Source of the DNA: an uncultured Bacteroidales bacterium
GTDB lineage: Bacteria > Bacteroidota > Bacteroidia > Bacteroidales > P3
Length of the DNA: 64,000 nucleotides
NCBI GenBank assembly: GCA_900318835.1
Contig: ONLW01000013.1
Location: forward strand, 60,043-124,042
Direction of reading: 5' to 3'
The notes under the pieces were generated by a model. It was not told the origin of the DNA, did not search any database, and saw only the letters and a list, made by a program, of their open reading frames with translations. Below, piece after piece: positions 36,201 through 44,601 of this stretch. Numbering within the stretch: the first letter of the stretch is position 1; each line of letters begins with the position of its first letter. The translations under genes and the position numbers were made by a program.

Positions 36201-37667
36201 ATGGAACAACTCAAAACTCTCTTTGCCCAATGGGCGGGCGTTCCCTGCACGGAATGCCTCGCCCTAGGTGCTAATGGCTCTTCCCGCCGCTACTACCGCC
36301 TTATAGGTGAAAGGAGTGCTCACGCAGGCGTTACCTCTCGTCTTACGGCAATTGGCTGCATCGCCGACGACCTTCGCGAGAACGAGGCCTTTTTTGCCTA
36401 TGACCGCCATTTCCACGCCAAGGGCATGCCTGTCCCCGAACTCTATCTTGTGGCCGACGACCGCCGCCACTACCTGCAGCAGGACCTCGGCGACCAGACC
36501 CTCTATGGTCTCCTCTATGACAAACAGCGGCAGGGTGGGGGATTCGATGCTGAAATGCTCTCCCTCTACAAACAGGCGCTTGCCGACATCGCTGCCATAC
36601 AGCAGGCCGGTGCCGACATGGATTTTTCGTTGGCCTATCCCCGCAGCGACTTCGACCGCCAGTCCATCCTTTGGGATCTCAACTATTTTAAATACCATTT
36701 CCTTAAGCTTCGGTACATCGCCTTCGACGAGCAACTCCTAGAGAACGACTTCAACGCCCTTGCCGACTATCTCCTCACCGCCGACACCCGCTACTTCCTC
36801 TATCGCGACTTCCAGGCCCGCAACATCATGCTTAGCCCAAATGGTTGTTCTGAGGGTGGGCCCTATGGTCCGCAGCTTTATTACATCGACTTCCAGGGCG
36901 GTCGTCGCGGTGCTGCGCAATACGACGTCGCCTCGCTGCTCTACAGTGCTAAGAGCAACCTCCCTGAAGCCATCCGTCGCGAGTTGTTAGGCCACTATCT
37001 CGACGTCCGAAACATCCGCGGCGAGGAACGCCGACAATGGATGGACCACTTCTGGGCCTACCTCCTTGTCCGTATACTCCAGACCCTCGGAGCCTATGGT
37101 TACCGTGGCCTCTTCGAGCGCAAGGACTATTTTATCCAGTCTATCCCACTGGCCCTTAATAATCTTCGCAATCTCCTCCAGAACCACCCACTCCCCATCC
37201 CTCTTCCGGAAATCAACCGCATCTGTAGAGACACTGCCTGCAGCGTCCCCTATTTTCAGCCCCCGATAGCTGATTCTCAACTTACCGTCACCGTCCTCTC
37301 TTTCAGTTTCAAAAAAGGACTTCCCGCCGACCCCTCCGGTAACGGCGGCGGTTTCATCTTCGACTGTCGCGCACTTCCCAATCCCGGACGCTATCCGGAA
37401 TATAAGGCCTACACCGGCAAGGATCGACCCGTCATCGAGTTCCTGCAGAAAGAGCCTGCCGTCGACCTCTTCCTTTCACATGTAGAGGCCATTGTGTCAC
37501 AGAGTGTTGAGAAATACCTCGAACGCGACTTCACCTCCCTCCAGGTGGCTTTCGGATGCACCGGTGGCCAGCACCGCTCCGTCTATTGTGCCGAGCAACT
37601 CGCCGCCCGGCTTTCTAAAAAATACTCTTGCAATGTTGTCCTCCGCCACCGCGAGCAGGACCGATAG
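36201..37667 (+). CDS. Phosphotransferase fused to RapZ C-terminal domain
   Basis: A 488-residue two-domain protein. Residues 1-335 form an APH/AmgK-like sugar kinase: GSSRRYYRL loop, catalytic YRDFQARNIM (201-210) and metal-binding YYIDFQGG (228-234). Residues 360-485 match the RapZ C-terminal domain, with the hallmark GCTGGQHRSV (452-461). In E. coli that domain binds glucosamine-6-phosphate and controls GlmS via small RNAs; AmgK kinases phosphorylate MurNAc and GlcNAc in wall recycling. The fusion therefore suggests amino-sugar sensing plus phosphorylation. A terminator follows at 37710. Confidence 0.88.
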   Translation: MEQLKTLFAQWAGVPCTECLALGANGSSRRYYRLIGERSAHAGVTSRLTAIGCIADDLRENEAFFAYDRHFHAKGMPVPELYLVADDRRHYLQQDLGDQTLYGLLYDKQRQGGGFDAEMLSLYKQALADIAAIQQAGADMDFSLAYPRSDFDRQSILWDLNYFKYHFLKLRYIAFDEQLLENDFNALADYLLTADTRYFLYRDFQARNIMLSPNGCSEGGPYGPQLYYIDFQGGRRGAAQYDVASLLYSAKSNLPEAIRRELLGHYLDVRNIRGEERRQWMDHFWAYLLVRILQTLGAYGYRGLFERKDYFIQSIPLALNNLRNLLQNHPLPIPLPEINRICRDTACSVPYFQPPIADSQLTVTVLSFSFKKGLPADPSGNGGGFIFDCRALPNPGRYPEYKAYTGKDRPVIEFLQKEPAVDLFLSHVEAIVSQSVEKYLERDFTSLQVAFGCTGGQHRSVYCAEQLAARLSKKYSCNVVLRHREQDR

Positions 37668-37709
37668 AAAACCATCGTCCTAAGGCTTCTCACCCCCAAG
37701 AGTTTCTTG

Positions 37710-37735
37710 CGATCCTATTTAGGATCGTTTTTTTT
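37710..37735 (+). terminator. Intrinsic terminator after the APH-RapZ gene
   Basis: CGATCCTA and TAGGATCG (37710-37727) form a tight stem with a TT loop, followed by eight T residues. It closes the long plus-strand gene series that begins at pyrE. Confidence 0.88.
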
Positions 37736-37786
37736 ATCCTTGAAAGGTTAAATAAATTTAAATAGTGTTAAAACTGTGACCCAAAA

Positions 37787-37972
37787 ATGACATTTCGGAA
37801 TCTTAGAAACAAAGCCCACTTCAACAACGGTTTCAAACATTCAAGCAATCAAGCAATCCTCCTCACCCTCACCACCGCATCAGGCAAGACTCACACCGTA
37901 AGACTAATGAAGCTATTGGATATCTTCGGACACATGGAAACGGCCAATTTCCCGCCGCCTTGCGGGCAATAA
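37787..37972 (+). pseudogene. Gene remnant carrying flank repeat A
   Basis: A 61-codon reading frame with no recognisable family, in the 356-base gap 37668-38023. Its middle (37859-37896) encodes LLTLTTASGKTHTVRL. Nearly the same DNA and peptide occur at 44644-44690 (LLTLTTASGMTHIVRL), where the frame is also short. The 20-base core CTCCTCACCCTCACCACCGC is identical in both places. It is best read as a leftover gene 3' end flanking the accessory block, not a working gene. Confidence 0.45.
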
Positions 37973-38023
37973 AAACGGCTGTGCAACGTTTGTTCCAGTG
38001 ATTAACTTTTATTAATTTGGGAT

Positions 38024-38509
38024 ATGAAGAAAGCAATCTTGACACTCGCCGTGCTGTGCGGCATCGGTTTCGGAGCCGTGGCGCAGAGCGTGGACACAAC
38101 AGAGGCTGGTGTTCGAATGATAGACGTGGATTTACAACGCCCCAGTGTAGTGTTCAAAGGTACTGTGATTGATAGCACAAATGGAGATGCCATACTTTTT
38201 GCCAAGGTAATTGTGCGAGACCAATGCTATATATACTGGGTTGACACAACTGACATTGAGGGAAATTTTGAAATACCCATGCTTGCCGGAGTATATGACA
38301 TCGAAGTTTCATATACTGGCATTGAACATTATTGGCAGCGTGTCAAAATAACCAACGCTGAGCCATATACGATAAAACTGCAACCCAAGCGTCATGTCTT
38401 CCCTGGGGTTAAAATTGTAGAGACCGATTGGGAGAAAGACATTGAGGTTGCCCCCAATGCACCGACTCAAAAAATGGAAGTCGATGGTGTGAAGATTTCT
38501 GTAAGATGA
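38024..38509 (+). CDS. Secreted carboxypeptidase-regulatory-like domain protein (cassette 1 body)
   Basis: A 161-residue protein with a signal peptide (MKKAILTLAVLCGIG, cut near AVAQ) and a beta-sandwich like the carboxypeptidase D regulatory domain: VVFKGTVIDSTNGDAILFAKVIV, GNFEIPMLAGVYDIEVSYTG. That fold is common at the start of TonB-linked receptors; here it stands alone. The signal-peptide DNA is nearly identical to that of the unrelated lipoprotein at 63333, and the DNA after both genes is also shared, so this is the variable body of a modular cassette. Confidence 0.78.
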   Translation: MKKAILTLAVLCGIGFGAVAQSVDTTEAGVRMIDVDLQRPSVVFKGTVIDSTNGDAILFAKVIVRDQCYIYWVDTTDIEGNFEIPMLAGVYDIEVSYTGIEHYWQRVKITNAEPYTIKLQPKRHVFPGVKIVETDWEKDIEVAPNAPTQKMEVDGVKISVR

Positions 38510-38551
38510 AACCCACAATAATATAATGTATAACAATACAATTTCAGCACT

Positions 38552-38671
38552 ATGGACCTACCCAACCAAATTCCCGGCACCTCCGTCGGGGGCTTTGGAG
38601 AGGCCCTTAAGCAAGAGGATGAGAAAAGGTATACGTTTTTTATGGTAAAAACCTATACATTTTTAGGATAA
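38552..38671 (+). CDS. Small conserved ORF of cassette 1
   Basis: 39 codons beginning MDLPNQIPGTSVGGFGEAL, continuing into the AT-rich minisatellite, where the repeats encode TFFMVKTYTFLG before the stop. A near-identical ORF (31 codons) sits at 63717. Codon-position changes between the two are mostly silent in the first 20 codons (for example CTT kept, GGC kept, CCC/CCC, TTT/TTC), which hints at real coding or at a recent common origin. No signal peptide. Function unknown. Confidence 0.5.
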   Translation: MDLPNQIPGTSVGGFGEALKQEDEKRYTFFMVKTYTFLG

Positions 38672-38720
38672 AAATGTATACCTTTCTTAGGTAAAAATCT
38701 ATACCTTTTTTGGGGTGATT
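38628..38720. repeat. 23-base AT-rich minisatellite, locus 1
   Basis: Four units of 23-24 bases of the form nnTATACnTTTTTnnGGTAAAAA. They begin inside the small ORF and run past its stop. The same array with five units is at 63793. The 324-base gap 38510-38833 holds only the small ORF, this array and the short MAKTKWRSR ORF. Confidence 0.85.
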
Positions 38721-38750
38721 GATTGGCAGGCGCCGAAACAAAGCAGCACT

Positions 38751-38810
38751 ATGGCAAAAACAAAATGGCGCAGCCGCAGAAGGTCCGCCTGGAGGAATGA
38801 AAACGATTGA
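38751..38810 (+). pseudogene. Truncated MAKTKWRSR ORF, cassette 1
   Basis: A 19-codon ORF starting MAKTKWRSR and then diverging into a stop. The same first nine codons open the gene at 63937, which continues to the window edge. The locus 1 copy is therefore a broken 5' end of that gene. The 15 bases upstream (AAxxAACAGCACT type) are also shared. Confidence 0.5.
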
Positions 38811-38833
38811 CGGAAAATAAACACAATAAGACA

Positions 38834-39130
38834 ATGAAGAAGAAGATAATTATTGCAGTAAGCGTGCTTTTGTTGCTAATCGGATGCGACGCTCTGTCGT
38901 GCCTCAATTTCAAAAACAACCACTGGAAACATAACGGTGGGCCGAGAATATCTGATTTCTTAGTTTTTGATTGGCCTGATTACCTTACCCTCGATATGCA
39001 TTCCATAAAGAGAGATAATCAAACTAAAGGTTATTTGATAGTTTCTGTTGGACGGACGGCATTGTTATATATCGCTGATGGAAAAGATGAGGCGAACAAA
39101 AAAGGATTTGCAATGTATACCAAAAAATAA
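38834..39130 (+). CDS. Small lipoprotein of unknown function
   Basis: 98 residues with a lipobox (LLLLIGC, Cys18). The body (SDFLVFDWPDYLTLDMHSIK, GYLIVSVGRTALLYIADG) is not recognised. The start at 38834 is the ATG that begins the signal peptide. After the stop the same frame stays open for 48 more codons (39131-39277), so the gene may be a shortened form of a longer protein. Confidence 0.65.
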   Translation: MKKKIIIAVSVLLLLIGCDALSCLNFKNNHWKHNGGPRISDFLVFDWPDYLTLDMHSIKRDNQTKGYLIVSVGRTALLYIADGKDEANKKGFAMYTKK

Positions 39131-39277
39131 ACAAATAAACATTGTGTACCCAAATCAATCCAAGAGAAGAAAGCGCCGTGCGCGGTGAAACTTGCCTTCT
39201 CGGAGAACGGAAAGGAAATTAACGACAACTTCTTCCGATGCTGCGGGTTCAAAATCCGCGCCGTCCGCCTGCTATAG
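39131..39277 (+). pseudogene. Open remnant downstream of the small lipoprotein
   Basis: In frame with the preceding lipoprotein after its TAA, the sequence reads on to TAG at 39275. It has no start of its own. The end SENGKEINDNFFRCCGFKIR resembles the C-terminus of a secreted beta-rich protein. Probably a gene fragment separated by a stop mutation or a recombination scar. Confidence 0.35.
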
Positions 39278-39304
39278 CAATCAGACATCATTCCACAATG
39301 AACA

Positions 39305-39373
39305 ACCTTTTACCTCGTATAAGTTGCCACCTTTTACTTCGTATTAGTTGCTACCTTTTACCTCGTACAAGTT
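39305..39373. repeat. 24-base tandem repeat (2.9 units)
   Basis: Units ACCTTTTACCTCGTATAAGT-TGCC, ACCTTTTACTTCGTATTAGT-TGCT and a partial ACCTTTTACCTCGTACAAGT repeat head to tail, directly upstream of the 39402 gene. Two to four base changes separate the units. It may contain the promoter region of the DUF6624/S41/M1 operon, though no clear TAnnTTTG box is present. Confidence 0.8.
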
Positions 39374-39401
39374 TTGAACCATATTTCAACCCTTATTCAA
39401 T

Positions 39402-41021
39402 ATGAAAGAAACCTTGAGAACCATCCTACTGGCGGTGTGCATCGCGGTTTCGATTGTCGCAAACGCCCAGTCGGAACAGTGGAAGGCTTATTTGGACATG
39501 AATAACATGGAGGATGCCCTGCAGCGCGGCGACACAGCGACATTCAAGCGGCTGGCCTACCGCGTGGTCCGATGGAAAGGGTGGAACCCGCTGGTGTTCT
39601 ACTACACAGACCAATACAAGTTTTTGAAGGACTGCGACTGGTGGCCGGAACTGGACTCCATCCAGCAGGCCATCCACGGAAGGAAGGACTACAGCTACGC
39701 GGAGACATTGTACCAGATGGAACAGGAAGACCAAGCGGCGCGGCGTGCCTTCAACGACCCCGACCATACTCATACGAAGTCCGTCGAGGATTCGCTTTCG
39801 AGACGTATGCACGAAGTGGATTCGGTGAACCTCGCCAGGCTGGTATGGCTGATGGACACGCTGGGGTTCCCCTCATGGGATAGGGTGTGTTCCTACGGTG
39901 CACACGCAGCCTGGCTCATCGCACAGCATGCGCACCCTTGGTTCCAGTATGGCTACGTCAAGCAGATGCGTAAAGCGGTGGCGGACACCAACGCCGACCC
40001 GTCGAATCTGGCCTACCTGGAAGACCGTCTGCGTACAGGGCGCGGTCTGCCACAGCTTTACGGCACACAGTTCACTTCCACCGGCGAGAATAACCGGACG
40101 GTATGGCAATGTCCCATCGCCGACATCAAGAACGTCAATCTACGTCGCGGACAAATGCTTATGCCGCCGCTGGAGGATTATATCGAGGGTTATCTGAAGA
40201 CCGAGACCGAGCAAGGTCGGCTCGACAGCGACACCCCGCTGACAGAGATGGGGGACAACTATGTGCGATACTATTACCTCGGCGACCAGTATTCGCTTCT
40301 GCCTCTAGACAAGCAGGAGGGGGTGACGGATGCTGTGGCGTACACGACCACAGGCGACTACTGCGCTGCAATTTCCATTTTCTGCTCCCGGCTTTCGAAC
40401 CACTATCCCTTTGTGTGCGACCTGAAGCACTACATGGAATGCCTTCTGCGTAGCAAGTGTGTAGGGGACCAGTACTGCTACATCAGCCATTATGAGGTGC
40501 TGGAGCGCATGGTGCTCTGCGGCTACGAGCCGGACGCATGGCTCGATTCGCTGCCCGACACGCTCACTATGCCCCTGCTGGCCGATTACGCCAATCTGCG
40601 CGATGAGTACCTGCGCTACCTCAACCACGAGGATGACGCCGAGCTCACTGCCGCCCTTGCCAGTCGCGCCGACTTCGAGGCTTTGCTTCGAAGCGGCAAG
40701 AACTACCACCGCTACGAACTCGATGCATGGAACCATGCCTATCCCTTGTTGCGGAAGATGACCGACGAACTGACCAAAGGCGACTATGAAGAGTTCTTTG
40801 CCCTTCTTTGGCGCGAAGTGGAGCGTGGCAACCTCCACGCCGAAGATTACGCCTCGCTCTACGACCACACCTATTATCGTCTCTACGGCAAAGACTGGTA
40901 CAGAACCCTTGCCGCTGGTGTGCCGTCGGCTCGGCCGACAACCGACAAGCATATCCGTACCGCCAAACCGAAGACCCTCAACGAGCGCCGCCGCACAGTA
41001 TGTCTGCCGTCAGTAAAATAG
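39402..41021 (+). CDS. Secreted DUF6624-like protein
   Basis: A 539-residue protein with a signal peptide cut near VANAQ (23). Residues about 103-262 match the DUF6624 pattern from memory: QMEQEDQAARR, GFPSWDRVCSYGAHAAWLIAQHAHP, YLEDRLRTGRGLPQLYGTQ, and LRRGQMLMPPLEDY. The C-terminal end (LYGKDWYRTLA ... LNERRRTVCLPS) echoes the last part of the same domain, as if a second copy had decayed. The rest is Tyr/Trp-rich and unrecognised. It is the first gene of a three-gene run with the S41 and M1 peptidases (20-base gap, then a 1-base overlap). The function of DUF6624 is unknown. Confidence 0.75.
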   Translation: MKETLRTILLAVCIAVSIVANAQSEQWKAYLDMNNMEDALQRGDTATFKRLAYRVVRWKGWNPLVFYYTDQYKFLKDCDWWPELDSIQQAIHGRKDYSYAETLYQMEQEDQAARRAFNDPDHTHTKSVEDSLSRRMHEVDSVNLARLVWLMDTLGFPSWDRVCSYGAHAAWLIAQHAHPWFQYGYVKQMRKAVADTNADPSNLAYLEDRLRTGRGLPQLYGTQFTSTGENNRTVWQCPIADIKNVNLRRGQMLMPPLEDYIEGYLKTETEQGRLDSDTPLTEMGDNYVRYYYLGDQYSLLPLDKQEGVTDAVAYTTTGDYCAAISIFCSRLSNHYPFVCDLKHYMECLLRSKCVGDQYCYISHYEVLERMVLCGYEPDAWLDSLPDTLTMPLLADYANLRDEYLRYLNHEDDAELTAALASRADFEALLRSGKNYHRYELDAWNHAYPLLRKMTDELTKGDYEEFFALLWREVERGNLHAEDYASLYDHTYYRLYGKDWYRTLAAGVPSARPTTDKHIRTAKPKTLNERRRTVCLPSVK

Positions 41022-41041
41022 ACACGAAAAGAAATATCAAC

Positions 41042-42385
41042 ATGAAGAAAATAAACACATTGCTATTATTCGTGTTATCGATGCGTGTCGCTTCAGCGCA
41101 GGACACGCTCACTCCGGTGCAGATGCGGGAGGACTTCAATTATATGATGGAACAGTACGAGCACATCCACCCGAACCCGACGTGGTCGCTCGGCGAAGAG
41201 AGCTACAGCGAGCTGAAGCAACAGACTCTGGCACAGCTCGACCATCCGATGACTCAGTTCGACTTTTGGCGCATCATCGCCCGATGGAACCAACACTTCG
41301 ACGGCCATACGCATGTTGGCTGGCCGACAATACCACCGATGCCTGCGGGGATGATAGCTTTCCCACCCAAAAGCATCGTACAATACCGTAACAATAAATT
41401 ATTTTTCAGTGCTTACGAAGCGATGCCCGACAGCTTGCAGGGCTGTGAAATTCTCGCCATCAATGAACACCCCTCGGCAGAAATCATCGATTCCATCATG
41501 CCTTATGTTAGCCATGAAAGCGAGGCTCATATCAACAATGTCATTTTACGTTCACTCTACTGGTTCTATCAAGCTTTTAACGGATACAGCTCACAGATGG
41601 AGTTTCTCTATCGAACTACCGACGGCGAAAACACCGTCTTGTTGGACAGAAGGGCCCTCTACACTTGGCTTGTTCAAGTTGGTGATGTGGGAGAAATTGG
41701 AGGGGAAGGAGTTCGCGATTGCCCCTGGCATTTCAGCATCTTTCCCGAACAGGGCGTTGCATTGTTTGAATTCAACACTTGCGGCCCCAACGATAAGTTC
41801 CCGCAGTTCGATTCCGTTGTGGCGGCCTGCATCGACTCTGTCAACCACTATGGCATCAACCATCTGTTTGTGGACATCTCGCACAACGGCGGAGGCAACG
41901 ACGCTTTCTGCAAGCGCTTCCTTTGCCATCTCGACGGCCTTCCCGACACCGTGGCGGCCATGGACATGACGGACACCGAGATGGGTACCGTCGCGAATCC
42001 GGAAGAGAAGCGTGTAAAAATGTCATTCACCCCCAAGCACCCCTTGTACGGCGGCAAGCTGTACTTCATCCAGTCGCAGTTCACCTACTCCGCTGCCATC
42101 CTTCTTGCCAACCTGGCCAAGCAGTACCGACTGGGGCCGGTGATAGGGGAAGAGACGGGGGGCCTCACCACCACCTTTACCAGGCACAACTCTATCATGC
42201 TGCCCAACTCAGGCCTGACATTCTACTGCTCCGACAAGCAGTTCCGCCACTTTGGCACCACAGGCTCCCGAGGTGTGCTGCCCGACATCTCGCTGGAAAT
42301 CGGCTACAAATACCTCTTCCGCAGCTTCACCGCCAAGGAACTGCAGAAAATGATAACAATGTCTAACCAAAAAGATAAACAATAA
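41042..42385 (+). CDS. Secreted S41-family peptidase
   Basis: A 447-residue protein with a signal peptide (cut near ASAQ). S41 (C-terminal-processing protease/tricorn-like) features: HLFVDISHNGGGNDAF (275-289), the nucleophile serine in SQFTYSAAILLA (Ser350) and VIGEETGGLTTTF (367-379). No clear PDZ domain; the N-terminal part (DFNYMMEQYEHIHPNPTWS, WNQHFDGHTHVGWP) is typical of Bacteroidetes S41 relatives. The ATG at 41042, 20 bases after the DUF6624 gene, starts the signal peptide; the longer upstream frame has none. Stop and next start share a base (TAATG). Confidence 0.87.
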   Translation: MKKINTLLLFVLSMRVASAQDTLTPVQMREDFNYMMEQYEHIHPNPTWSLGEESYSELKQQTLAQLDHPMTQFDFWRIIARWNQHFDGHTHVGWPTIPPMPAGMIAFPPKSIVQYRNNKLFFSAYEAMPDSLQGCEILAINEHPSAEIIDSIMPYVSHESEAHINNVILRSLYWFYQAFNGYSSQMEFLYRTTDGENTVLLDRRALYTWLVQVGDVGEIGGEGVRDCPWHFSIFPEQGVALFEFNTCGPNDKFPQFDSVVAACIDSVNHYGINHLFVDISHNGGGNDAFCKRFLCHLDGLPDTVAAMDMTDTEMGTVANPEEKRVKMSFTPKHPLYGGKLYFIQSQFTYSAAILLANLAKQYRLGPVIGEETGGLTTTFTRHNSIMLPNSGLTFYCSDKQFRHFGTTGSRGVLPDISLEIGYKYLFRSFTAKELQKMITMSNQKDKQ

Positions 42386-44601
42386 TGAAGAAAGCCTTGA
42401 TTATAAGCTCGGTGCTCCTGTTTTTTACAGTCACTACATCGGCACAGACGCCTACATATAAGGAGTTGTCGGCAACCGCCTACAACTTGATTAAAGGGCA
42501 GGACTATATTGGGGCACATAAGGCTTTCCATACGATGGACTCCCTGTATGGAATAAGTGACTTCGAAGCCCTCTACTATTACTATGCCTTATCGCACGAC
42601 TTTGTGCATGACAGCGAGGCGGAAAAGGCCTTGATGTTCCGCCTGGCGCAAAACAAGTGCTGCGATATGCGCTACTTGGACGACTGGGCAAGAAGTCAGC
42701 AGGCAGACACGCTCGATTATTGGAACGACATTGTGGCCATCGTTGCACCCCGCGGCTATCAGGACACCGTCTATCAGAACCGCCTGCTGGCGATGAACAG
42801 AGCCAATAATGCAGCACGGCAGATGCAGAACAACACCCAAGATTCGGTGCGGGATGCCATGCGTATGGTTAACTCTGCCAATCTGAGTGAGTTGAAGCAG
42901 CTGATTGCCGAACGGGGTTTCCCAACATGCAGCAAGGTAGGCTACTATTGCGTCAAATATGCCTCAGCGATAGCTTTGTACCAGCCACTGGAGTTTCTCC
43001 ATTGGTATCTGGAACAGGCTAAAGCCGCCGCCGACAGCAGCGACTATGACCCTGAATGGCTCGGCTATCTGATTGACCGCGACAGGCGAGAGAGCATCTA
43101 CGACACTGTGTTCTACTCACGCATCGAGGCGATGTTCCAAGCCGACCAGGAGGCACGTCATCTGCTTAAAAGCGACATGGACCAAGCTTCGGCGTGGAGC
43201 ATCATCCACAAGGTCGATTCAGCCAATCTTATTGCACTTGAACAACTTATTGCCGAACGAGGATTCCCGACGCTGTCCAAATTGGGGTACAAATGCTGCG
43301 ACTACGCTGCCCTGATAGCGCAGCACTCGCCGCCAGAGTACCTGCATTGGTTTCTGGAGCAGGCGCAGGCTGCCGCCGACAGTGGTGACTTCATCCCCTC
43401 ATGGATAGCCTATATGACCGACCGTGACCTTGACCATCAGGACAAGCCTCAACTATACGGAACCCAAGGGCATACCCGCGACGGTCTGACAGGGATGTAC
43501 CTTATTGAGGATGTCGAGCATCTGAACGAACGGCGGCGAAGTATGGAGCTGGGACCCATTGAGGATTATCTTCCATACATGGATATGCCCGACTTCTATT
43601 TCCACCCCTCGCTTGTCAATTACAGACAATACAGCCTCAACCTCCGCATCGAGGGCGACACGCTGCGGGTGTCGGGTTTTTATCTCATCCCCTACGACAC
43701 CACCACCTATTCGGGACAACCCATCAAGGTCGATACAGCCTATTCCTTGCCACTTGCTGACTACCGCATGGCCGATGGAGCCATCGTGCTGCGCCGCGAG
43801 AGCAACTGGTATCCCCACAAGAACGGCGAGCTGTTGACTGCACAGGTGCACATCAAGGCCGACGACTACTATATCATCGGAGGCACAGAATGGCTTCCCT
43901 CGTTCGACATACACCTCGTCCTGCTGCCGAAAGACAAATACGCTCGCAAGGTGATTGACACTCCCACGCGCCCATTCCACTTTTATCGGCTTGCAAGCGA
44001 CACGACACAGTACCCCGACGCCTATTACAACGAGTTTGTGGATTCCTACAACTACTACTGCTCCTTCTTCGGCGATACCTTGTCATCAAAGCCGATGAAC
44101 ATCGTGGAGATTGGCGATCCGCAGTTTGTGATGTGCCAGTCGCTGCGCGACATGATTATCCTCGGACATTATTTCTATGATGTCTACACGATGATACCCG
44201 ACTTTTCGTGGATTCCTCACGAGGTGGCGCACCAATGGTGGGGCGACGGCATCTTCTTCGAATATCGCGACTACGCCCTCGGCGAAAGCCTGACCGAATA
44301 CATCAAACTGCAATACCTTAAAAGCCGCGGGCGTGGCTACGAGGAACAGATTGAATACTATAAGGCGACTATGGAGATGGCCGAAAAAACTTTGCCAATC
44401 GCCGACATCCGCAGTCTCGAGTCGCAGGACGAGTCCATTGCCATCTATCATACCGCACCATATCGCTTGACCCTTGAGGATACGGTGACTGTCAACACCG
44501 CCTTGCGGCAACTCTACAGCAAGTATAAACACACCATAGTGAACCGAGAAGTGTTCCTGCAAGAATGCAAGACATTGCAGAGCTGGCTGAAGTTTGAATA
44601 A
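42385..44601 (+). CDS. Secreted M1-type metallopeptidase fused to two DUF6624-like units
   Basis: 738 residues: signal peptide (cut near TTSAQ), then two related segments. The first (about 135-240) has SANLSELKQLIAERGFPT and LIDRDRRES; the second (about 245-395) has SANLIALEQLIAERGFPT, AALIAQHSPPEYLHWF, KPQLYGTQ and EHLNERRRSMELGPIEDYL. The C-terminal half is M1-like with zinc site HEVAHQWW (612-619) and the glutamate E634 in ALGESLTEY, the exact HExxH-18-E spacing of M1 peptidases. The gene shares its domain type with the 39402 gene and follows the S41 gene directly. Substrate unknown. Confidence 0.8.
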   Translation: MKKALIISSVLLFFTVTTSAQTPTYKELSATAYNLIKGQDYIGAHKAFHTMDSLYGISDFEALYYYYALSHDFVHDSEAEKALMFRLAQNKCCDMRYLDDWARSQQADTLDYWNDIVAIVAPRGYQDTVYQNRLLAMNRANNAARQMQNNTQDSVRDAMRMVNSANLSELKQLIAERGFPTCSKVGYYCVKYASAIALYQPLEFLHWYLEQAKAAADSSDYDPEWLGYLIDRDRRESIYDTVFYSRIEAMFQADQEARHLLKSDMDQASAWSIIHKVDSANLIALEQLIAERGFPTLSKLGYKCCDYAALIAQHSPPEYLHWFLEQAQAAADSGDFIPSWIAYMTDRDLDHQDKPQLYGTQGHTRDGLTGMYLIEDVEHLNERRRSMELGPIEDYLPYMDMPDFYFHPSLVNYRQYSLNLRIEGDTLRVSGFYLIPYDTTTYSGQPIKVDTAYSLPLADYRMADGAIVLRRESNWYPHKNGELLTAQVHIKADDYYIIGGTEWLPSFDIHLVLLPKDKYARKVIDTPTRPFHFYRLASDTTQYPDAYYNEFVDSYNYYCSFFGDTLSSKPMNIVEIGDPQFVMCQSLRDMIILGHYFYDVYTMIPDFSWIPHEVAHQWWGDGIFFEYRDYALGESLTEYIKLQYLKSRGRGYEEQIEYYKATMEMAEKTLPIADIRSLESQDESIAIYHTAPYRLTLEDTVTVNTALRQLYSKYKHTIVNREVFLQECKTLQSWLKFE

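Noticed and set aside
40808-41041. Longer N-terminus for the S41 peptidase gene
   Set aside because: It overlaps the 39402 gene in another frame and puts 78 residues before the signal peptide.
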